NCBI GenBank assembly: GCA_038277395.1
Contig: CM076197.1
Coordinates: forward strand, 78,477,951 to 78,541,950
Origin: Dryocosmus kuriphilus
Lineage: Eukaryota; Arthropoda; Insecta; Hymenoptera; Cynipidae
Direction: 5' to 3'
DNA length: 64,000 bases
Position 1 is the stretch's first letter; the number at the start of each line of letters is the position of its first letter. The translations under genes were made by a program, and so were the position numbers. The notes below the pieces were generated by a model. The model had not been told where the DNA came from, searched no databases, and saw only the letters and a program-made list of their open reading frames with translations. Shown here one piece after another: positions 1-11,252 of the stretch.

Positions 1-2600
1 AAAAACTTACAAAATAATTTCTCTGAATTTTTAAATAATTCTTGTCAACATAAAATTTAAATTTTGGAAGCTTTTAAAACATTAAGATTTTTAAGTTATT
101 TTGTGTCTTTATATAGCGCTAACTGAAAAATAAATGTAACTAATATTTTTATAATCTTATACATATATTCTCGTTAAAATCTGCAAGGCATATTGTAAAA
201 AAATATACCAACCCTGGTTCACCGGATTCCTGAGCCGACACCCATTGAACTGGAAAAGATATAAAATTTTTATATATTTTTTTAACATTCTCTACATTTA
301 TAATCTCATTTATGACAGAATGTGAGGATCGTGAAACATCTTGTATACGTAAAATCGGGGGGAAAATGCAGTGCTTTCAAATGCAAAACCGTAAGTAACA
401 TAGTAAAAAGCGTTTCATGGGTTATAATAATGTAATATGGAATCTACGTGACTCTCGACACTTACCGGCTAAAATGGTTGATAAAATTGACAGGAAAAGC
501 AGATGCAGCGATGCCATAGTGATAGTCCTATCGTCAAGCAAGAAACTTGCAACTGAATTTCAACCTAAGACTGTCGCCCTGGCGTATTTTCAGATATTCC
601 TAAAATAAACTCCATTTCCGTTGTCACTTGTGCGCTTTCTCTCATAGATTCATTTTCGGGTCGAAAAGTATTATTTATTAGTATGACAAACTTTTTTTTC
701 TACTAACCATAAATATTACCTTATTAAGAAGCAGAAATGGCTTCCTTTGAAACTTAAGAAATTTATCAAATTTATTTTTAGAATTAATACGGACGGAAAT
801 GTGTTCTCGCAATGTGATACTTTAAAATGTCCCTTTAAATATTTATTTTACTATATTGTTATTTTTATTTGCAAAAGTAAAACTTGTATGAATAAAACTT
901 TCTTAATGAAAGTAAACTTGAGGCTTGTTCTAGAGAACAGAAGCGATGAAAAATATTAGTGTCTATAAAATCCTTCATTTCCTTTAATCATTGCGAGCTA
1001 TTCTTTTATGCTTTTTTATATCATAATGGCGTACACAGAATATATGTAGATAGAAAAATAAAAACATAAGGACCATACAAAATGAAGTACTCTTGACAAT
1101 AACTATTTAGCAAGTGTTGCGAAAGTAGAGATAAATAGGTCTTCGTCGACAATAACAACGAGATACTTTACATTCGTCGTGATCGAGTAGAAGAGGCAAT
1201 TTATTTAAATTATTTCGCTTAACTGCGCTAGCCTTGTCGCGACAAGGTCAACGCTATAATTCCATGACATCCCGAATTTAATTATTCACACTTCCCGGTA
1301 ACAAGGCTTGCATTGGAATGGGATTAAAAGTTTTAATTCTTTTCAACACCTGGTTTTTCCTTCCGTCTCTTATACCACCAACGGGAACAGAAGAATTCAA
1401 ATTCAATCCATTTCTATGTCGTTCTCCTGTTTGTTTGAGAACGTCAAACATAACCTCAAAATAATTAAAAAATGGAATACAATATTTGCATAAAAAGCAC
1501 TATAGAATCATGAAATCTGCAAAATCTCGTAGGATTTTGCATAAAACTGCATTAGTTTACTATAAAAACTTCGTTTTATTCAAATTGCTTCATGGAGGAA
1601 AAAATAAAATCATGATAAATAAATTTAAAAATTACTTTAAATCTTGACTATTTCCGCACAAATCAATCCTAAAGACGTAATTTGGTAAATTTAGTGTTCT
1701 TCAAAGTTTTTTACTAAATAATTATGTTAAAAACAATAAATAAAAAAATATTTTTGAACGGAACTGGACGGAATTAAGTAAATGAAAACTATGTTCTTAT
1801 CGCACTGAATAGAAAAATATTAGGAGAGACCTTACTGCCGCTAGGCGAATTGAAGGGAATTAAAATTCTGACAAATCTATTGTTTCCTTGCAGATTGAAG
1901 CATGGTGGAAGAATCAGGTTTTAAATAAGACAGAAAAATTTCACTTCTACGTTGAAATCAAGAATTTTATAATTCTTTTGTATTCAAACCTTCTTACCGG
2001 GTTCCGCAGTTTACGAGAAAGTCGTCTAGAACAGAAGTAAAAAAACTGAGCATTTTCAACATAAACTTAATTATGTACAGGAGTACATAAGTACAGAAAT
2101 TTATGTCAAATTTTTTAATTAAGTAAAGAATTGAAATTAAATAAGAATGCAATGTGAGTAGATAACAAATTTTAATTCAATAATATTTTTTTTTGTATTG
2201 TTGAGTGAGAACAAGAGGTTCAGAACTTGAAATTTTAATGAACTTCAGAATTCAAGTGTTTCAAAGGTATCGACAAAACATTCTGATTGTTAAATTAATT
2301 ATTAACAATGGATCGATGAAAATGTGTAGTGAAAGGGTGCACAACGAGACAAGTAGGTGGTAAACAACATAGGTCATCAATTCTCAAAATTAAAAGGACA
2401 TGGAATTTTACATGGATCGAAATGACCCACTACTAACATCTTTCCTTATTCCTTGCAGTACAAATCTAATTCCAATAAAGAAGATTTATAAAATTATCTA
2501 AACCAAAAATACTCTTTTAACGTCCAAGTTTTTTTCTTTGGATGTTGTGGCAATGTTTCCAACATACCTTCGGATTTAGTTAAAATAACTATCGTTTTTT
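1..2600. other. AT-rich non-coding stretch
   Basis: I see no supportable gene in this stretch. Short open frames lack recognisable motifs and are broken by A/T runs. Two small details stand out. Bases about 205-260 resemble the 3' half of the tRNA-derived SINE at 22252-22560 (a GGTTCA box, then CCTGAGCCG and a CCATTGAA-like stretch). Bases 1232-1247 form a perfect 16-bp palindrome, CCTTGTCGCGACAAGG, of unknown meaning. Confidence 0.5.
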
Positions 2601-2609
2601 GGAAATCCT

Positions 2610-3225
2610 TTTGACGGACTGACTGCGGGACTCGGCCTGACGGCCCCTACCCACTAAAACCACCTCCTCCCCCGGCACTCAGACTATAGGTCCATTGTGC
2701 CACACCGCATTTCCCGCACTCTCTTGGGAAACAAGTCCCACCCCGTGCGTGTACAAAGGTCAGGCCTTGTGGTTTCAGAGCCCTAGACCCTTCCGTCTCT
2801 CTGTTCAAGGGGGTGCTCCTGGAGACCCTTCTCTTCCCACCCACATGACGGGCATGAGGAGCTGCTCCAGATGAAGTCCGTTGTTCCAAGACCCCTTGTG
2901 AGGAGCCCTGGCCGCCCGGTAATTCTCTCCTTTGCCACTTTGGAGCCGTCCTCTTTGAAGCCGTCCCCTTTAGAGCCCCCCTTTTGGCGATGGGTTAAAA
3001 GGTGAGGCATAAGGACTCGCGCCCTCGATATTCCAGGAGGCTTTGCCATTACCCCCTGGAAGGATCGCTTCTTGGTCAGAGTCCCGCAGACCAGAGACCC
3101 CCAGTTCCCCAGAGCAGCCGCATCTCACGATACAGTCCCTCTGGTTCACCTAGTCCAGGTCGCTCGTCCGATTAGACCCCTAAGCCCTCCCACCAACTAC
3201 AAGGTCATGTGATCCCCAGGGAGGG
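2610..3225. other. GC-rich island of unknown origin
   Basis: About 600 bp with clearly higher G+C than the flanks and C-rich runs on the plus strand. Two overlapping minus-strand open frames (2647-2889 and 2783-3049) span it, but neither contains a domain I recognise. It could be the 5' part of a retroelement, a decayed host exon cluster or transferred DNA. No terminal repeats or target duplications were found at its edges. Function unknown. Confidence 0.4.
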
Positions 3226-3540
3226 TAACTATTGTTAATAGGTAGGATAAAATTAAAGTAGGTTAGTTTGGAATGCTGATCATTGGTCATTTCTCCAGTT
3301 TTGGCAGAAATTGGGAGGATTTGGAGCATTTTTTTCAAAAGTTGGATTTTGATGTTCTGTTTTACTCTCGTTTATTGCGTTCCTTTAAATAAATAGAGAT
3401 GGTTGGGGCCTTTAACAGTTTTCATCCGAAACTTCAATTCACTTGTGAGATCCAGCAAAATATGTTTCTTTGTCTTAGAGTTAACAAGACTTCCACATGG
3501 GAGTTTATTAGTGACTGATTTAAAGAAGTACCTATTCTGG

Positions 3541-3718
3541 TATTCAGTCTATGATATATTGGATCTTTGTTTCTACTTCAATTTCTGCGTGACTATAGAA
3601 AAGCTGCGCGGTTTCGATTGTTCATCTCGTTTTCGTCTCACCGCTTTCCGATGGACGAATGCACCCACTCGCAATTCCGGCTGCTATCCTAAAATTTACA
3701 ATAACGAATACTAGACCT
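3541..3718 (-). repeat. LTR-like fragment, relative of the second gypsy element's edge
   Basis: This segment, read on the minus strand, matches 13848-14030 with scattered differences. Both translate to near-identical shadow peptides and both end in the same GGTATTCAGTCTATGATATA block. At the other locus the segment directly precedes gag sequence of a Ty3/gypsy element, so it is probably a terminal repeat or leader fragment of that family. No partner copy or target duplication is visible here. Confidence 0.5.
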
Positions 3719-3719
3719 C

Positions 3720-4622
3720 TTGGGGCCTTTGAAATTATTGTATTTATCGCAGCCACAGAAACCATTTATGACTTAATGTTGGTGGGTCGCGAAAAGCGAT
3801 TTTGAAGAGTGGAAAAATACCGCCTTCGATTATGTGCTATCAATGAACGTGGTCATTATCATTAGATCTGTTTAAATATTCAAATTAAATTTTTAAGTTT
3901 GTGCGGAGCCGTGAGTGCATCTGAATAAGGTATCTATTGATTATTCTCGAAAGACATTTTTTTGTCAGTTATTTTTTGTATCGGATGAGCGGTTGGAAAA
4001 ATTCGAATTTTGTGTGTTCTAGCGTATTCTTTTTTTTTTTTTTTTTTTTGAATGTGACGCTTTAAATTGAGGACCAACGATCCATGAACGGTTTTGACGC
4101 TAAAGGTATTGAATCCAGGGAGAAATATAAATTTAAACCAGCACCAATCTGCTTGAAATTATTTATTTTGATCGTCCATGCTGAGGATCATCAGACCACC
4201 TATTCACTATCAAGGAGAATCATCAAAACCGATAAGTAATGGGGAAATTTTAATCAGCCATATTATCATCCGTTTTTGAATTTCGCCTCGCTTGTATTTG
4301 GTTACTTGAATCGTTCAGATCCACTATGTGTATGTTTACTTGAACTATTTAAACTCGTCACGATTTTATTGAGATGACTGTTGTGTATGGATGTGTGAAT
4401 GATATTGCGTGTTTATGCCAATGGGCAAATTTTATTGATATCTCATTTTACAAAAATCATGTCACTATTTATTTGAAGATCGCCACTATTCATTTTAAAT
4501 ACAAATAATCGTCAACTGAAATTTGTTCTTTTGCGTTTCATTTCTCTCTAATCACTTTTATTTCAAAAGCTTTTAAATTTTAACGAATAAGTAAAGCAAA
4601 GTGTTACAATAAATATATCAAA
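3720..4622. other. non-coding stretch
   Basis: AT-rich sequence with a poly-T run near 4030-4050. I see no gene, terminal repeat or tandem structure here. Confidence 0.5.
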
Positions 4623-4839
4623 ATGAGAATTGAACAAAGTCAAAGCAAACACAGTAATTGTTTAGTTTCTGATACTTCACAAAAAGAGAGAAAGTTTAGT
4701 TCTTCTAACACAATTGTTCTTTTCAAAATTTCTAAAACTCTTCAATTTATTTATTTCTGATGTTAATGGTTTTTGATCTACTGGTCGTGAGTTAAAGCTC
4801 GACGAGCTAAATTATTTAGTTTGTGAAAAAATTCCCTCT

Positions 4840-4910
4840 AGCTCCGCTGGGAATCGAACCCAGATCTATAGATTGCCGGTCTGGTGCTCTACCCACTAAG
4901 CTATGGAGAG
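4840..4910 (-). pseudogene. tRNA-like module, unit 1
   Basis: On the minus strand this folds as a cloverleaf: a 5-bp acceptor remnant, D arm GCTTAGTGGGTAGAGC, an anticodon arm with loop CCGGCAA, and a T arm with GGTTCGATTCC. The internal promoter boxes A and B are both present. The loop has C instead of the invariant U33 and the acceptor stem is short, so a tRNA-derived repeat is more likely than a working tRNA gene. By position the anticodon would be GGC (Ala). Confidence 0.5.
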
Positions 4911-5133
4911 ACGAGATTCATTTTTCACAAACTCCAACAGCAGATACATCTCGACGAAATGTCAAACCTGTAGGTGACTTCCAATCTTTATATATAGTAG
5001 ACTATAATGTTCTGATGTTAGGTTTGTTGAGCAGCGTTAGTTACTTATTTTTTATGTTAATGGGTTTTGATCTACTGGTCATGAGTTAAAGCTCGACGAG
5101 CTAAATTGTACCATTTGTGAAAAAATCCTCTCT

Positions 5134-5204
5134 AGCTCCGCTGGGAATTGAACCCAGGTCTACAGATTGCCGGTCTGATACTCTACCCACTAAGCTACGG
5201 AGAG
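5134..5204 (-). pseudogene. tRNA-like module, unit 2
   Basis: Second copy of the same cloverleaf. The acceptor remnants CTCCG and CGGAG pair, and the T loop reads TTCAATT. The anticodon loop again lacks U33. Same interpretation as unit 1. Confidence 0.5.
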
Positions 5205-5412
5205 ACGAGATTGATTTTTCACAAACTCCAACAGCATCTCGATGAAATGTCAAACCTGTAGGTGACTTCGAATCCTATAATTTTCTGATGTTAGGTTTGT
5301 TGACCAGCGTAGTTACTTATTTTTGATGTTACGGGTTTGATCTACTGATGAGTTAAAGCTCGACGAGCTAAATTGTTCCGTTTGTGAAAAAATTTTAGCT
5401 TCAATTGAACAA

Positions 5413-5452
5413 CAGATTGCCGGTCTGGTGCTCTACCCACTAAGCTACGGAG
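5413..5452 (-). pseudogene. tRNA-like module, unit 3, truncated
   Basis: Only the D arm and anticodon arm remain. The T arm with the B box is deleted and replaced by a short unrelated sequence. Confidence 0.55.
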
Positions 5453-5674
5453 AGACGAGATTCATTTTTCACAAACTCCAACAGGTACATATCGACGAAA
5501 TGTCAAACCTGTAGGCGAGTTCCAATCTTTATATATAGCAGACTATAATGTTCTGATGTTAGGTTTGTTGACCAGCGTTAGTTACTTGCTTTTGATGTTA
5601 ATGGGTTTGATCTACTGGTCATGAGTTAAAGCTCGACGAGCTAAATTGTTCCGTTTGTGAAAAAAATTCTCTCT

Positions 5675-5745
5675 AGCTCCGCTGGGAATTGAACCCAGGT
5701 CTACAGATTGCCGGTCTGGTGCTCTACCCACTAAGCTACGGAGAG
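5675..5745 (-). pseudogene. tRNA-like module, unit 4
   Basis: Full-length copy, nearly identical to unit 2, with both internal promoter boxes. Confidence 0.5.
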
Positions 5746-5964
5746 ACGAGATTGATTTTTCACAAACTCCAACAGGTACATCTCGATGAAATGTCAAACC
5801 TGTAGGCGAGTTCCAATCTTTATATATAGTAGAATATAATGTTCTGATGTTAGGTTTGTTGACCAGCGTTAGTTACTTATTTTTGATGTTAATGGGTTTG
5901 AAATACTGGTCATGAGTTAAAGCTCGACGAGCTAAATTGTTCCGTTTGTGAAAAAATTATCTCT

Positions 5965-5990
5965 AGCTCCGCTGGGAATCGAACCCAGGT
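5965..5990 (-). pseudogene. tRNA-like module, unit 5, T-arm fragment
   Basis: Only the acceptor 3' half and the T arm remain before the array switches to an inverted spacer. Confidence 0.5.
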
Positions 5991-6491
5991 ATAGCAGAAT
6001 AAATAAGTAACTAACGCTGGTCAACAAACCTAACATCAGAACATTATACTCTTCAATTTATGTTGAGAAAGTTCAAAATCCATACAATTTTTAGAGTTCC
6101 TTTCAAAATGGACTCTTTCTCAACTTTTGGTAAATATCCTTTGGAAAAGTTTGAAAATGGTGGGGTAGTTTATAAAATCATTTGCAAGAAATATGGAATT
6201 GCTTGTGTGGGACAGGCTGGTAGACTTCTTAATGCTAGGGTAGAAGAACATAAGAATGATGTACGTTTGAACCGTTCTTATCGCAATGTTCTTGCTAGAC
6301 ATAGTAAAGAATGTGCCGAATGTTTTTTTGATTGGGATGGTGCTCAGATTTTGCATTATGAGAATGATCAGAGTAAGAGGAAATTCATCGAAATGCTTTA
6401 TATTAAAAAACAAAGGGAGTTATCTATAAATTTAAAGACTGATTTAGATAAATTGAATGGTTGTTTTGATGGTATGATTGATTACATTTAG

Positions 6492-6930
6492 AGCTTAAAT
6501 TCCATGACTTCTTATCTTTTCTCTTTATTTTTCCGGACTTTAATTTGCTTTTATATTGACGGTCTCTGTTTCTGGGTCAATACGTGCTTGTTTTCCTGCC
6601 TTTTCAGGTATAAGGTTTATTATTGTGTCTATTATTTTCTTATTACTTACTTAGTCATGTTTCAAAGGTGGAACATCGTGACGACCTCACAGAGCTGGCT
6701 GGATGATATTATTTTAAATTATAATTTGTTTTTTTTTTATATTGATAAGGGTGTTACGTGTTACCGAAACGTTGACGGCATGGTTTGTAATTGGTTTTTG
6801 GTTTGTGTTTCAAACAAAGTAGAAACAAAAGAAGACGAGGGAAAGAAGAAAGAAGGAAGGGGATTTGGTTGGTTGCCTTCTTTTTTCTCTCCTCTTTTTT
6901 TTTATTTTTCTTCTTTGAATTTTTGCTAAA
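6492..6930 (+). mobile_element. 3' region of the Penelope fragment
   Basis: Non-coding sequence after the GIY-YIG stop. It includes a weak hammerhead-like stretch at about 6752-6785: TTGATAAGG, a short stem-loop, then CCGAAACGTTGACGG. Two of the canonical core bases before stem II are changed, so any ribozyme is decayed. A purine-rich then pyrimidine-rich pair of blocks (6815-6920) could form a hairpin. Confidence 0.4.
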
Positions 6931-7339
6931 AGCCTTTTCAAATTTTTTAGTTTGATTGGTCCAAATTTGATCGCGGATTTGTTTTTTTTTTATTAAGAAC
7001 TTTTTACTTAAATATAGTTCCACATTGCAAATAAAATTCTAAGTGCATTCGTTAATCCGCATTATATATGCATACATCAATGTTTTGAAAGTGATGAATA
7101 AAATTTTAAATAACAAATAAATTGAAGAATTCAACCGGAAAATGTGATCAAATGACGAAAAATATTTATTTTTTAGTTTTCGAGCAATATTACTTTAATT
7201 TAACACTAATTATTTAATTTATTTGAGATTTACAATGTTATTCAACAAATTTAAACCATTCCTGTATACATATTATATGTAACTACACGTTGCAATGTAG
7301 TTCAATTGATAGTGGTAGATGGCTTTGAATTCGGACATT
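6931..7339. other. non-coding stretch before the first gypsy element
   Basis: AT-rich, no gene seen. Its last four bases, CATT, are the left copy of the target duplication of the element that follows. Confidence 0.5.
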
Positions 7340-7651
7340 TGTAGGGCCTCAGTTTAGGGTCTTAGCGCCCCAACCGAACGGTACATCGAGCGAGAGACTA
7401 GCGAGTCTCACTTCTAAAGTTTGAGAATGTCAGTGGCCGAGCGAGAGAGGAGAGTCGAAAGTTTCCTCTCTAGACAGTCGGTTGGTAGCCTTTGAGTTGA
7501 TAAGTATGAAAGTACGAGCAATGTAAGCATATCTAATAAAATTTGTTATTTGTTTAATTGTGTGAAATCTCCTTAATCACAGCCACCACATATAAGTGGA
7601 GTAGGCCGCGATTCTAGTCTATTACATATATAAATAGACAAGAAGCCTATA
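7340..7651 (+). repeat. 5' LTR of gypsy 1
   Basis: 312 bp, starting TGTAGGGCCTC and ending AAGCCTATA. It aligns over its whole length to 13127-13438 with scattered substitutions. An AATAAA-like signal (CTAATAAAATT) lies about 100 bp before its end. Confidence 0.93.
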
Positions 7652-7652
7652 A

Positions 7653-7670
7653 TTGGTGACCCCGACGATG
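7653..7670 (+). other. primer binding site of gypsy 1
   Basis: TTGGTGACCCCGACGATG begins one or two bases after the LTR, the place where a host tRNA 3' end primes minus-strand synthesis. I did not assign the tRNA. Confidence 0.65.
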
Positions 7671-8239
7671 CGATGGTTTGTTCGGTGGCGTGGCGTCGAA
7701 AATTCCTGAAGCTTTGAAATTTTTCATTTCTGGCTCACAACCGACTCATTACTAAAAACTATTATGGAGAATTTAACTAGGCACTGCCAAGCTTAATTCT
7801 GAGCTTCGAAATTTCGAATTCTGAGGAAGGATTGATTGGATATATTTGAATTTTGGAAATTCTGATACTGTTGGGATTGAAAACCGCCATCTTAGATGCT
7901 AGTGGCATCATACATGGGAAGCGGACCTGCAAAGTAAAGTGCTAACTTGGACTGGAATCTTATTTATCTAGACCTGGAAATCAATTACAAGGAATAATTT
8001 AGCAACAAATCTGGAGCAACTGCAGATACAACGGCTCTTCAATCTTCAATCAAGAAAATTCTTTATAGGTACAAAGTTGTATTTTATATTCTCAGTATTT
8101 CTCTGTAATATGTAACTCGGTTGAAAATGTTTAGTCTAGTTATCACTGAAATTTTGCGATTAATATCAAGTTCAAGGTTTAACTTTTGCGTCATTTTTGT
8201 TTTTTTCAAACATTATAAGTTTATGTAAACACAATTACG

Positions 8240-9128
8240 GCGTTTAACGAAAATAGTGACGAGAGGTTGGAAGAAGCGTTAGCTCAAATAGAAGAGCTTA
8301 AATCTCAAATCGCCGGTTTAAACGTTGACCCATCTCTGAATGCTCGTGTAGATGCTGTTAGAATTCCTAAGCTTCCTGATTTTTTTTCGGCAAAATCCGG
8401 CGCTTCGGTTCACTCATGTTGAGTCGACTTTCCGTAACTCTTAAATCACTGTAGATATCACAAAAGTGGATTACATCATACCTGCGCTAGGGTTCGAAAT
8501 TACTTCCTGTGTTAAAAATCTTATTTCTGTTCCGACTAAACCGCTAGATTATTATGGAAAGGTCAAAGAACGTGTAATTTTGACATATTTCTCTTCATCT
8601 GCGAGTAGATTGCGGCAGTTGTTAAAGGGAGAAGTATTGACAGATGGAAAACCATCATTGATTTTGTGTCGCTTGCGTAATTTAAATGACGGGACGTGCA
8701 GTGAAACAATAATAAAGTCTATATTTTTAGAACACAACTGCCCAGTCAATCGCGTGCTATTTTAGCCGCTACCAAAATCGAAGGTTTACAAGAACGTGCG
8801 GAATTAGCCGATAAAATTGTTGAAGTTTTAAATTCAAGTAATTCGTATATCGCTGCGGTTTCCACTGATAGCGGCGGTCATTCGAGTTATAATAAATCTC
8901 GTCTTGATAAGTTAGAATCAATATTCGACCATTTAGCTTCGCAAATTAAACTTTTGAGTTCAGGCAAAACGCGTTCTCGTTCAAATTCTAATTCCAGAGT
9001 TCATGATGATAAAAATAAAAAGTCAAAAAGTAAATCAGAAATTTGCTGGGTGCACAAAAAGTTCGGCGACAAAGCGTGTTGGTGCAATAAACCCTGTTCT
9101 TGTCAGTGTGACACAAAGTGGGAAGACT
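8240..9128 (+). pseudogene. gag remnant of gypsy 1
   Basis: The reading frame starts with a coiled stretch (ERLEEALAQIEELKSQI), continues with IPKLPDFF, then a capsid-like block (SRLRQLLKGEVLTDGKPSL, RNLNDGTCSETI) in a second frame, then ILAATKIEGLQERAELADK back in another frame. It ends with a basic Ser/Arg-rich segment and a Cys-rich stretch (ICWVHKKFGDKACWCNKPC). At least three frameshifts and several stops separate the pieces. Gag would form the virus-like particle in the cytoplasm. Confidence 0.8.
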
Positions 9129-9430
9129 AGCTGTAACCAAAATTTGGGAGGTGAATGTTCGGGTTCCGAATTCTTCAAAACGTCTCCTGATATGCGATAA
9201 AAAATCCGGAAAGAAATTCCTTACTGATACTGGAGCAGACATCTCAACTCAGCCCGTATTCAAAAATTCGGAGAAGCGCCCAACTGGTTTTAAACTTTTT
9301 TCAGCCAGTGATTCGGGTATCAATACTTATGAAAGAACCATTCTTACTTTAGATCTAGGTCTTCGCCGTCCAATTGTTTGGAATTTTTGTATTGTGGCAA
9401 TTCCATTTCCGATCATAGGGGCTGATTTGT
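9118..9430 (+). pseudogene. aspartic protease of gypsy 1
   Basis: An open stretch contains the retroviral-type protease motif FLTDTGADIS near its start and IPFPIIGADL near its end, the usual flap-to-C-terminus signature of the family. The frame is cut at GADL by a DNA transposon. The protease would process Gag-Pol. Confidence 0.82.
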
Positions 9431-10060
9431 ATTGGGAATGAAAACGTCCACCGCGGCGCTACGAAGCAAAACAAATATGGCCGACATAAGTAGACAATTT
9501 ATACTAAGCTTATATGGTCAATGCAATAAAAAGTTAAATTTAAGTACAATAATAAACACTAAAAATGTTAACATTGCGTCTGGATACATTGTGCAACTTT
9601 ACAAAAGCTATACCATCATCAAGAAATATGATTGAGGGGCAAAACATCATTAATTCGGGTATGATGGTAATGTGTGGTGCTACAGTGAAAACGACAGAAC
9701 GGATTGATTTGTATTTTTCATGTTTAAAAACGAGTGGCTTAGCATCAGAACCACATATAATTAGTGGGACTTTAAACATCGTTATCGCTCTCTGATTCTG
9801 TAACATAGTATTATTATAATTAATAGTAACAGTAATTTCATAACTATAGCAAATTAAAAGATTATATCAGAGTTTGCCTACCTTCCTCTCTTGTCTATGT
9901 TTATTTACCTATTTCCTTCTGCTTCGTCAAATTTACATTCACTAGTAATGCATTTTCTTTTAGCTTCCTTCGTTTGAGTATGCATCTTTAAATTAAATAA
10001 AATTTATTTGAACAAGATAAAATGAGGATAAATATCTGTATTAATTACTAGATTTTTTTA

Positions 10061-10366
10061 CTAACCTGGCAAATGATAATCTGTTTTTCTAAAATGGAGC
10101 GAGTACACTATTAAAGGTTTACCGCTGTCAGTAACATTTAATCTTCTTAACCATCCCTCACGTTTATCTACGATTTCGGTATTCCTAAAAACATTTACTC
10201 GCTTAATGTTTCTGTTTCCTTTCACGGGCACGTTATGAAAGCTTAACTGTCTGTTTACGTGTTGCTTGGAGACACAATTCGCCACACAACACGTGCCTCC
10301 ATTAGCTCTTTCTTTCCAATGGCGAGGTGAAAACTCCATTCTTTCACTTTCTTTTCTGTAGTACAC
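10061..10366 (-). pseudogene. THAP-type zinc finger fragment
   Basis: The frame reads CCVANCVSKQ, then LSFHNVPV, GWLRRLNV and VYSLHFRKTDY. This follows the THAP consensus C-x(2-4)-C ... F-x-P ... W ... C-x2-H-F, except that the third cysteine position is Y (VYSLHF). The DNA-binding finger is therefore probably dead. No catalytic transposase domain follows. In intact elements the finger binds the terminal repeats. Confidence 0.68.
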
Positions 10367-10451
10367 AGTCTTTTATGAATCTTGACACTATATTTTACAA
10401 TTTTACACTTATTTATACTCTTTTTACATTCTCGTCTCAATGAGAAGGTAT

Positions 10452-10775
10452 TCATTTTATGTGAAAAATGACTTTCACGAATTTCATGAAATCTCGACGC
10501 GTTTCGTGAACCCCTGAATCCGAAAAAACATTTTTTAAGATGGTGTCTGTCTGTCTGTTGTCGTTGTCGTTGTCGTTGTCGTCGTTGTCGTTGTTGTCGT
10601 CGTCGTCTGAGTCTGTTTCCACGATAACTTTCGAAGGACTAATCGGATTGGATTGCGCTTTTGCACACTTCTTTAGGGCGTAAAAATAAAGGACGAGTTC
10701 GTTAACTAGCGGTTTTTGACCAGTGGTTATGGTTTGATCCATCAAAAACGGTTTTCTCAAAATCAAAAAATCCAT
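10452..10775 (-). other. repeated open frame with Asp/Asn run
   Basis: This frame and the one at 54026-54226 share a clear peptide (for example PLVNELVL and PISPSKVI), so they are copies of the same sequence. Between them the copies differ in a GTC/GTT microsatellite that encodes an Asp/Asn run here. I do not recognise the protein; it may be a degraded element gene or a chance frame in a repeat. Confidence 0.3.
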
Positions 10776-11252
10776 TTTCCGGCTAAACTATGCAAGATAT
10801 GAGAAAATATTAACAAGCAGAATTGCTCACCTTCGAAAGAGCTACAAAATTTATGTATAAGGCTCATCTTTTTACTTTTAAGAATCGAAATCCTGCATTG
10901 TGAAAATTTGGAAAATCACAAAAAACCTTTACCAATCTATAATGTGTTTAAAAAAAGTGTAATTGTCGAGCGAGAAACGCCAGAGTCATGATGAGAATGT
11001 ATTTCTTAAGGTCGATAAAGCCTTAAGTAAAATAATTTCTTTTGTAATTTTTAATAAAAAATTTAAATTTAATAATCTCATTAAAAGTAGGTGTTTTGAA
11101 ATTTTAAGGCCCACGTAACAAATACCGAGCACGATGTGCAAGGACTAAAAAGATCCGAGCGCGAAGCGCGAAGCGCGACAATCACCAGACGCCATATTTG
11201 TTAGTTCGCATTGCGACCGTTCGTGTCGCATGCTAAATTTTCATTCCCAATA

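Larger units (their letters stand above)
4751..6047. repeat. tandem array of about 270-290-bp units carrying a tRNA-like sequence
   Basis: Five head-to-tail units are visible; their GTGAAAAAA... landmarks lie near 4823, 5116, 5385, 5658 and 5948. Each unit holds a minus-strand tRNA-like module bordered by inverted TTTGTGAAAAA and TTTTTCACAAA, then a spacer containing GTTCTGATGTTAGGTTTG. The third unit has lost half of its tRNA-like part and the fifth breaks off. The last ~55 bp (5993-6047) are a spacer in inverted orientation. The array is bracketed by the direct repeat ACTCTTCAATTTAT at 4737-4750 and 6048-6061, which indicates it arrived as one insertion into the Penelope fragment. Confidence 0.85.
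4623..6491 (+). pseudogene. Penelope-like element, GIY-YIG endonuclease fragment split by a repeat array
   Basis: The right part (6062-6491) encodes a GIY-YIG nuclease domain typical of Penelope-like retroelements. It contains VVYKIICKK and CVGQAGRLLNARVEEHK followed by a C-terminal tail ending at the stop at 6489-6491. The left part (4623-4750, starting at an ATG) is the same reading frame upstream. If the intervening array and one copy of the 14-bp duplication are ignored, the two parts are in frame. The family uses this nuclease with a reverse transcriptase for target-primed insertion. The reverse transcriptase domain is absent here, so this is a 5'-truncated copy. A domesticated GIY-YIG protein is an alternative but less likely. 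Confidence 0.75.
9430..11252 (-). mobile_element. nested THAP-domain DNA transposon, 1.82 kb
   Basis: The ends are inverted repeats: TATTGGGAATGAAAA at 9430-9444 and its reverse complement at 11238-11252. The similarity continues inward with gaps to a shared AACAAATATGGC. TTTG flanks both ends (9426-9429 and 11253-11256), a possible 4-bp duplication. A minus-strand THAP zinc-finger remnant lies inside. THAP domains occur at the N-terminus of P-element and Kolobok transposases; the duplication here is neither the 8 bp of P nor the TTAA of Kolobok, so I leave the superfamily open. Its inner part (10440-11060) is repeated at 53948-54850. Confidence 0.65.

Noticed and set aside
4840..5745. Functional tRNA-Ala gene cluster
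   Set aside because: The cloverleaf is recognisable, but U33 is replaced by C, only five acceptor pairs form, and units are embedded in a longer tandem repeat, so tRNA-derived repeat is the better call.
6504..6929. 141-codon hydrophobic frame after the Penelope fragment
   Set aside because: It follows directly on the GIY-YIG stop, covers a poly-T-rich 3' region and ends in a pyrimidine tract, so the hydrophobicity reflects T-rich composition.
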